From: JAMPXD01 sp041481895 | GTDB lineage: Bacteria; Desulfobacterota; Desulfuromonadia; Geobacterales; Geobacteraceae | DNA: 24,906 nt | Assembly: GCA_041481895.1 (NCBI GenBank) | Contig: JBGPCQ010000023.1 | Span: forward strand, 1-24,906 | Reading direction: 5' to 3' | Shown here: positions 21,213 through 24,906 of the stretch, piece by piece | Layout of the letters: each line of letters begins with the position of its first letter | How positions within the stretch are numbered: position 1 is the stretch's first letter | The notes under the pieces: model-generated | What the model was told of the DNA's origin: nothing | Databases searched by the model: none | What the model saw: only the letters and a program-made list of their open reading frames with translations | Made by a program: the position numbers and the translations under genes

Positions 21213-22373
21213 ATGAATACCTCGATAAATTATTTCAAGACTACCGGGAAAATTATCACCGGAATCAAGTCCGTAACCACTCTGCCACAGGAAATCAAGC
21301 AGCTCGGAGGCAGAAGGATATTTGTTGTTACCGATGAGGGGATAGTCAAGGCGGGCATCTGCGAACAGGTTTTGCACATAGTGGAAGGTGCGGCTGAATC
21401 GGTATCGGTTTACAGTCAAGTGCCGCCTGAACCGCCTCTGGAAACGATCCATGAATGCCTGAAACTGGCACGTGAAGCTGAGTGCGACCTGATAATCGGT
21501 CTGGGTGGCGGTTCGGCCATGGACGTTGCCAAGATTATCTCAGTCCTCCTGACCAACGAGAAGCCGCTCGAAGCGCTGATCGGAGTCAATCTGGTTGAAA
21601 AGCGCGGGGTGCCTAAGATTCTTATCCCCACCTCAGCCGGAACAGGGAGTGAAGTGACCCCGATTGTTATTCTGACAGACCAGGCAGAAAACCTGAAAAA
21701 AGGGGTCGTTTCCGATTTCCTTTTTCCGGAGACTGCCATTCTCGATCCGGAACTGACGATATCCCTGCCGCCAGGGGCGACGGCCGCCAGTGGCATGGAT
21801 GCGCTGATTCATGCCATCGAAGCATACACATCCGTGAATGCGACCTCTATGACCGACCATCTTGCCGTGCGGGCCATCGAACTGGTCGTGTCCAATATCC
21901 GCAGTGCGTGGGCCAATGGCAACAACCTGGAAGCCAGGATGAATATGCTGGAAGGAAGCCTGTTGGCGGGGCAGGCCTTTGCCAATGCCGGAGTGACCGC
22001 AGTGCACGCCTTCGCCTACCCCCTCGGCGGAGAGTTCCATGTGGCGCATGGCGTAGCGAATACGGTGATGCTCTGTGCAGTGCTCCGTTTCAACATGCTT
22101 GCCAACCTGAAGAAATTCGCCACACTGGGTAAATTGTTGTGCCCGGATATCTCGTCCACGGATACCAAGGTTCTGGCGGAGGCCGGTATAAGCTTTCTTG
22201 AAGGCCTGATTGCAGATTTGCAGCTTCCCGGAAGCTTGAAGGCATTGGATGTTCCACGGGACGCCATTGCCGGGATGGCGGAAGGGGTCATGAAGGTAAC
22301 GAGACTGTTGGCAAACAATCCACGAAGGATAACCCTTGAAGACGCGATAAAAATATATCAGGAAGTTTATTAA
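21213..22373 (+). CDS. Iron-containing alcohol dehydrogenase
   Basis: A 386-residue group III alcohol dehydrogenase. The nucleotide motif GGGSAMDVAK is at 98-107, followed by PTSAGTGSEVTP (139-150). Metal ligands fit D196, H200, H265 and H279 within DALIHAIEAY and HAFAYPLGGEFHVAHG. These enzymes interconvert alcohols and aldehydes or ketones with NAD(P). Together with GabD, a 4-hydroxybutyrate-type dehydrogenase that makes succinate semialdehyde would complete a path to succinate; this is inference, since subgroup cannot be settled by eye. AAGGAG lies eight bases before the ATG. The residues are intact, so it should be active. Confidence 0.92.
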   Translation: MNTSINYFKTTGKIITGIKSVTTLPQEIKQLGGRRIFVVTDEGIVKAGICEQVLHIVEGAAESVSVYSQVPPEPPLETIHECLKLAREAECDLIIGLGGGSAMDVAKIISVLLTNEKPLEALIGVNLVEKRGVPKILIPTSAGTGSEVTPIVILTDQAENLKKGVVSDFLFPETAILDPELTISLPPGATAASGMDALIHAIEAYTSVNATSMTDHLAVRAIELVVSNIRSAWANGNNLEARMNMLEGSLLAGQAFANAGVTAVHAFAYPLGGEFHVAHGVANTVMLCAVLRFNMLANLKKFATLGKLLCPDISSTDTKVLAEAGISFLEGLIADLQLPGSLKALDVPRDAIAGMAEGVMKVTRLLANNPRRITLEDAIKIYQEVY

Positions 22374-22412
22374 TGAACAGGATTTTCCGGGATGAATTTG
22401 GGAGAGAGAACA

Positions 22413-22844
22413 ATGCGCGCTCACATAACCAGGCGAAGTGATTACAGGCACTTTCATGTCATTACGACTCGCTGGATGGACAACGATGCCTATGGACACG
22501 TAAACAATGTCGTTTACTACAGCTGGTTCGATACAGCCGTGAATCAGTTCCTGATTGCGAATGATGCACTCGATATTGAACAGAGCCCGGCAATTGGTCT
22601 GGTCATCGAAACGCAATGCAATTATTTTGCTCCGGTCACTTTTCCTGACCGGATTACTATCGGCATACGTGTGACAAAGCTTGGTAATTCGAGTGTGCGG
22701 TATGAAGTTGGCGTCTTCAGGGAAGACGAAGAGGAAGCCGCAGCACAGGGGCACTTCGTTCATGTCTATGTTTGTCGTGAGACCCGCAGACCCGTCGCGA
22801 TTCCCGACAAAATGAGAACACTGCTCCAGTCCATCCAGGTGTGA
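22413..22844 (+). CDS. Hotdog-fold acyl-CoA thioesterase (4HBT/YbgC type)
   Basis: A 143-residue thioesterase. The signature RWMDNDAYGHVNNVVYYSWF (20-39) matches the 4-hydroxybenzoyl-CoA/YbgC family, with D25 in the position of the catalytic aspartate. It releases free acid from an acyl-CoA. ATG at 22413 with GGGAGAG six bases upstream is preferred; an ATG at 22392 would add seven residues. It follows the alcohol dehydrogenase by 39 bases and is the last gene before a terminator. Its place in the operon suggests an acyl-CoA is involved in the pathway, yet no CoA ligase or transferase is present here. Confidence 0.88.
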   Translation: MRAHITRRSDYRHFHVITTRWMDNDAYGHVNNVVYYSWFDTAVNQFLIANDALDIEQSPAIGLVIETQCNYFAPVTFPDRITIGIRVTKLGNSSVRYEVGVFREDEEEAAAQGHFVHVYVCRETRRPVAIPDKMRTLLQSIQV

Positions 22845-22881
22845 GGGACATCGACAGTTGCGGCCACCGGGAGAGAAGAAA

Positions 22882-22926
22882 AAAAGCCCCTTTGACCCTG
22901 CGGATGCAGAGGCCAAAGGGGCTTTT
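22882..22926. terminator. Bidirectional terminator between converging genes
   Basis: AAAAGCCCCTTTG (22882-22894) pairs perfectly with CAAAGGGGCTTTT (22914-22926); the loop contains a further CTGC/GCAG stem. The - strand reads into a seven-T tract, the + strand into four T. It should end both the gabD-liv operon and the Ig-like repeat gene. Confidence 0.9.
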
Positions 22927-22957
22927 CCCGTCGTACAAGGCTCAGACCGGCGACCGG

Positions 22958-24906
22958 CTATGGCCAGCTTATCAGATGCACGGCCTTTTTCAGGATGATC
23001 AGGGCATCGGATATGTTTATCGTGTTGTCCGGCGCGGGGAGACCGTTGACATAAGGGGCCACGTTGCCGCGGGCAAATTCCTGTGGCGTCGCGATATGGA
23101 GCCCGACCGCCGTCTTCAGGGCCATCAGGGCATCGGCGATATCTCCAACGCCGCCGGTGCCGTTCATGTCGCCATTGCAGTCAAGGACAGTGACGGTGAC
23201 CGATTTGTTAGCCGTTGTGTAGAGCACACTGTCGTCCGGCGTGAAAGTTACCGACAGGGTCTGGGGACCGACTCCAAGTATGGTGTTGGCCGGCGGATTG
23301 TAAGTAAAGGTGCCGGGCAGCGAGGTTCCGGAAACTGGCGATAACGCCGTCGCGTTCAACTGAATCGCGCTCAGTTTCGTGTAGGAGCCGATATCGTTGG
23401 GGTTGCTCCAGGTTATGGTCGGGGTTAAAGCATTGCTCACTGTCTGGGTAAGGTTGCCCGACGTAGCGGCATTGACGTTACCGTCGCCGCTGTATACCGC
23501 TGTAATGGTATAGCTGCCTAATGGCAGGTCTGATTTCGAGGCGCTTGTGGCGCTGCCGCCGCTCAACGTCACCGGTGTACCAAAGGCAATTCCATCAATC
23601 CGGAACTGGATTGTACCCGTTGCGCCGGACGGACTTATCGTCGCGGTAAAAGTGACTCCCATGCCGGGAATGGACGTGCTGGAGCTTGAAATAACGCTGA
23701 TATTCGGTGTTGCCTTGTTTACCGTCTGGGTTGTCCCAGCCGATGTGCTCGTCAGTAAATTTCCGTCTCCGCTGTAAACCGCCGAGATCGTATGCGTGCC
23801 AACCGTCAGGCTCGAGATGGAGGCGCTCGTGGCACTCCCGCCAGCCAGGGTTATCGGCGAACCGACATTCACCCCGTCTGCCTTGAACTGAATCGTTCCC
23901 GTTGCCGCGGCCGGCGTCACATTTGCCGTGAAGGTAATCCCCTGGCCATAGCTGGCAGGGTTTGTGTTCAGGACCACTTGCGTCGTGGTCGTCGCCTGGT
24001 TCACCGTCTGGGTCGCGCCCGCTGAAGTGCTGCCGCTAAAGCTTCCATCACCGCTGTAGATCGCCGTGATGGTGTGACTCCCTACCGGAATGCTGGAGAT
24101 TGGCGTGCTCGCGGCGCTCCCGCCGCTCATCGTCACCGGCGACCCCACGTTCACCCCATCAAGCAGGAACTGGATGGTTCCAGTCGCAGCGGCCGGCGTC
24201 ACGTTCGCGGTGAACTGCACCCCCTGGCCGTAGGTCGAGGGAGAGTTGTTCGGCGTCACTACCGTGTTAGTCGGCGTCTTTGCCACCGTCACGGTAAAAG
24301 AAGAACTGCTTGTGGCAGAGCCGGATAAATTTCCGATACCGATAGTCGCGGTAAACGGCAGCGGGTTGACCAACGGTATGTTCACCTTCAGCCATGCGCC
24401 GTTCGTGGTATCGCAGGACGTGACCGGTGCGTTAGTTCCGCCGAAATTGACCTTGTTGTTGCCGCATGTGGTGTAATCGAAGCCAATGCCGTTTATGGTG
24501 ACCTCTTGACCCGCCCAGCCGCTAGCAGGGGAAAAGTCTGTTATGACCGGCAGTACCTTGATCGACCCCGCAGTTACGGCGCCGGCATGGGTTTCGTATA
24601 CCTGCGTCGAGAACGTCAGGCCGGATTTCACGGCCGTCGCCGCCACCACATCGCCATCATCCACATTGAGGATGATGAAACGGCCGTCCGCCACGGTGCC
24701 GGTGGCATTGGCAGCATAGGCGGAACCGTTCCAGTAGAGAACCGGATAGGGGTTGGCCGTATTCGGATGGAGCTTGCTCTGGATTACCGTCACCACTGCG
24801 TCGCTGAGGGGGTTGAGGCCGCCATCGACGACCTTCGTCTTGATGGCTGCTTTACCGGCAGACCCCCCCCAACTGCTGATTTCGGTAGGTGAATAGAGGG
24901 CATAAG
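22958..24906 (-). CDS. Secreted Ig-like repeat protein with dockerin-like end, 5' partial
   Basis: The frame is open from the window edge to TAG at 22958, giving 649 visible codons; the start and any signal peptide lie beyond 24906. A GTG at 24796 is in frame but upstream codons still read as protein (SSWGGSAGKAAIKTKVVDGG), so it is not the start. Counting from that GTG, an IPT/TIG-like domain (84-171, with GWAGQEVTINGIGFDY) is followed by three Ig-like repeats (175-268, 269-360, 361-453), a diverged fourth (458-538), and a C-terminal pair of dockerin-like calcium loops, DCNGDMNGTGGVGDIADALM (539-558) and NTINISDALIILKKAVH. Such proteins are exported and act in surface contact or as scaffolds. 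A shared Geobacter-like secreted architecture is likely; its partner is unknown. Confidence 0.85.
   Translation of the reverse strand, partial: YALYSPTEISSWGGSAGKAAIKTKVVDGGLNPLSDAVVTVIQSKLHPNTANPYPVLYWNGSAYAANATGTVADGRFIILNVDDGDVVAATAVKSGLTFSTQVYETHAGAVTAGSIKVLPVITDFSPASGWAGQEVTINGIGFDYTTCGNNKVNFGGTNAPVTSCDTTNGAWLKVNIPLVNPLPFTATIGIGNLSGSATSSSSFTVTVAKTPTNTVVTPNNSPSTYGQGVQFTANVTPAAATGTIQFLLDGVNVGSPVTMSGGSAASTPISSIPVGSHTITAIYSGDGSFSGSTSAGATQTVNQATTTTQVVLNTNPASYGQGITFTANVTPAAATGTIQFKADGVNVGSPITLAGGSATSASISSLTVGTHTISAVYSGDGNLLTSTSAGTTQTVNKATPNISVISSSSTSIPGMGVTFTATISPSGATGTIQFRIDGIAFGTPVTLSGGSATSASKSDLPLGSYTITAVYSGDGNVNAATSGNLTQTVSNALTPTITWSNPNDIGSYTKLSAIQLNATALSPVSGTSLPGTFTYNPPANTILGVGPQTLSVTFTPDDSVLYTTANKSVTVTVLDCNGDMNGTGGVGDIADALMALKTAVGLHIATPQEFARGNVAPYVNGLPAPDNTINISDALIILKKAVHLISWP
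23438..24274 (-). repeat. Three tandem Ig-like coding repeats
   Basis: Units at 23993-24274, 23717-23992 and 23438-23716 each encode 92-94 residues with the pattern YGQGVQFTANVTPAAATGTI, then QFxxDGVNVGSPVTxxGGSA, then VGSHTITAIYSGDG. The first two are closest in both protein and DNA, which points to recent duplication or gene conversion. The third has diverged more. Confidence 0.85.
24863..24870 (-). repeat. Eight-base homopolymer in the coding frame
   Basis: A run of eight C on the + strand is eight G in the coding strand of the Ig-like repeat gene, within codons for Ser-Trp-Gly-Gly-Ser. Gain or loss of one base would shift the frame before the IPT and Ig-like domains. Confidence 0.6.

Noticed and set aside
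21633..22916. A 427-codon - strand frame opposite the alcohol dehydrogenase and thioesterase
   Set aside because: It covers two genes with clear catalytic motifs and a terminator arm, and its translation is rich in His, Arg and Pro, as antisense frames usually are.
23438..24274. Regularly spaced repeats that could suggest a CRISPR array
   Set aside because: The units are about 280 bases, in frame and encode Ig-like domains; there are no short repeats with unique spacers.

Overview
The window looks like a chromosomal segment of a Geobacter-like member of the Desulfuromonadales. This is inferred from the gene families, the G+C-rich coding style, the sigma-54 control and the dockerin-like secreted protein; no marker gene is present to prove it. 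There are no rRNA, tRNA, CRISPR or transposase genes.

Region 1 (1-3644, + strand) is a phosphate uptake operon: the end of pstS, a rho-independent terminator, pstC, pstA, a REP-like double hairpin, pstB and phoU. Three TTAC-containing units at exact 11-base spacing just upstream of pstC look like a Pho box, so pstCAB-phoU may have its own phosphate-responsive promoter after the terminator.

Region 2 (3645-4967) holds an EcsC-family protein, a 52-residue Pmp3/YqaE membrane peptide, and a divergent 57-residue two-CxxC zinc-ribbon protein.

Region 3 (5078-11365, - strand) is a tight eight-gene operon that reads sixA-like phosphatase, helix-hairpin-helix/lysine-rich protein, two thymidylate-kinase-like proteins, an unknown 119-residue protein, a CHAD protein, Ppx/GppA with an HD domain, and PPK2. 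It ends at a strong bidirectional terminator. PPK2, Ppx and CHAD are polyphosphate proteins, so the operon most likely makes, breaks or organises polyphosphate beside the phosphate uptake genes. The paired kinase-like proteins lack the thymidylate-binding motif, and one has arginine for the P-loop lysine. This is the best candidate here for a poorly described system.

Region 4 (11588-12409, - strand) is a lipoprotein gene followed by a long regulatory gap.

Region 5 (12944-22844, + strand) is a sigma-54 activator gene followed by gabD, a five-gene branched-chain-type ABC importer, an iron-type alcohol dehydrogenase and a hotdog thioesterase. A textbook -24/-12 promoter precedes gabD. A palindrome of form TGATGCA-N4-TGCATCA lies upstream of that promoter, and a near copy lies upstream of the activator gene, which suggests an operator for the activator. 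The operon looks like uptake and oxidation of a small organic acid or hydroxy acid through a semialdehyde to succinate or a similar acid.

Region 6 (22958-24906, - strand, cut by the window edge) encodes a secreted multi-domain protein with an IPT/TIG domain, three near-identical Ig-like repeats and a C-terminal dockerin-like calcium-binding module. A run of eight G lies in its reading frame.
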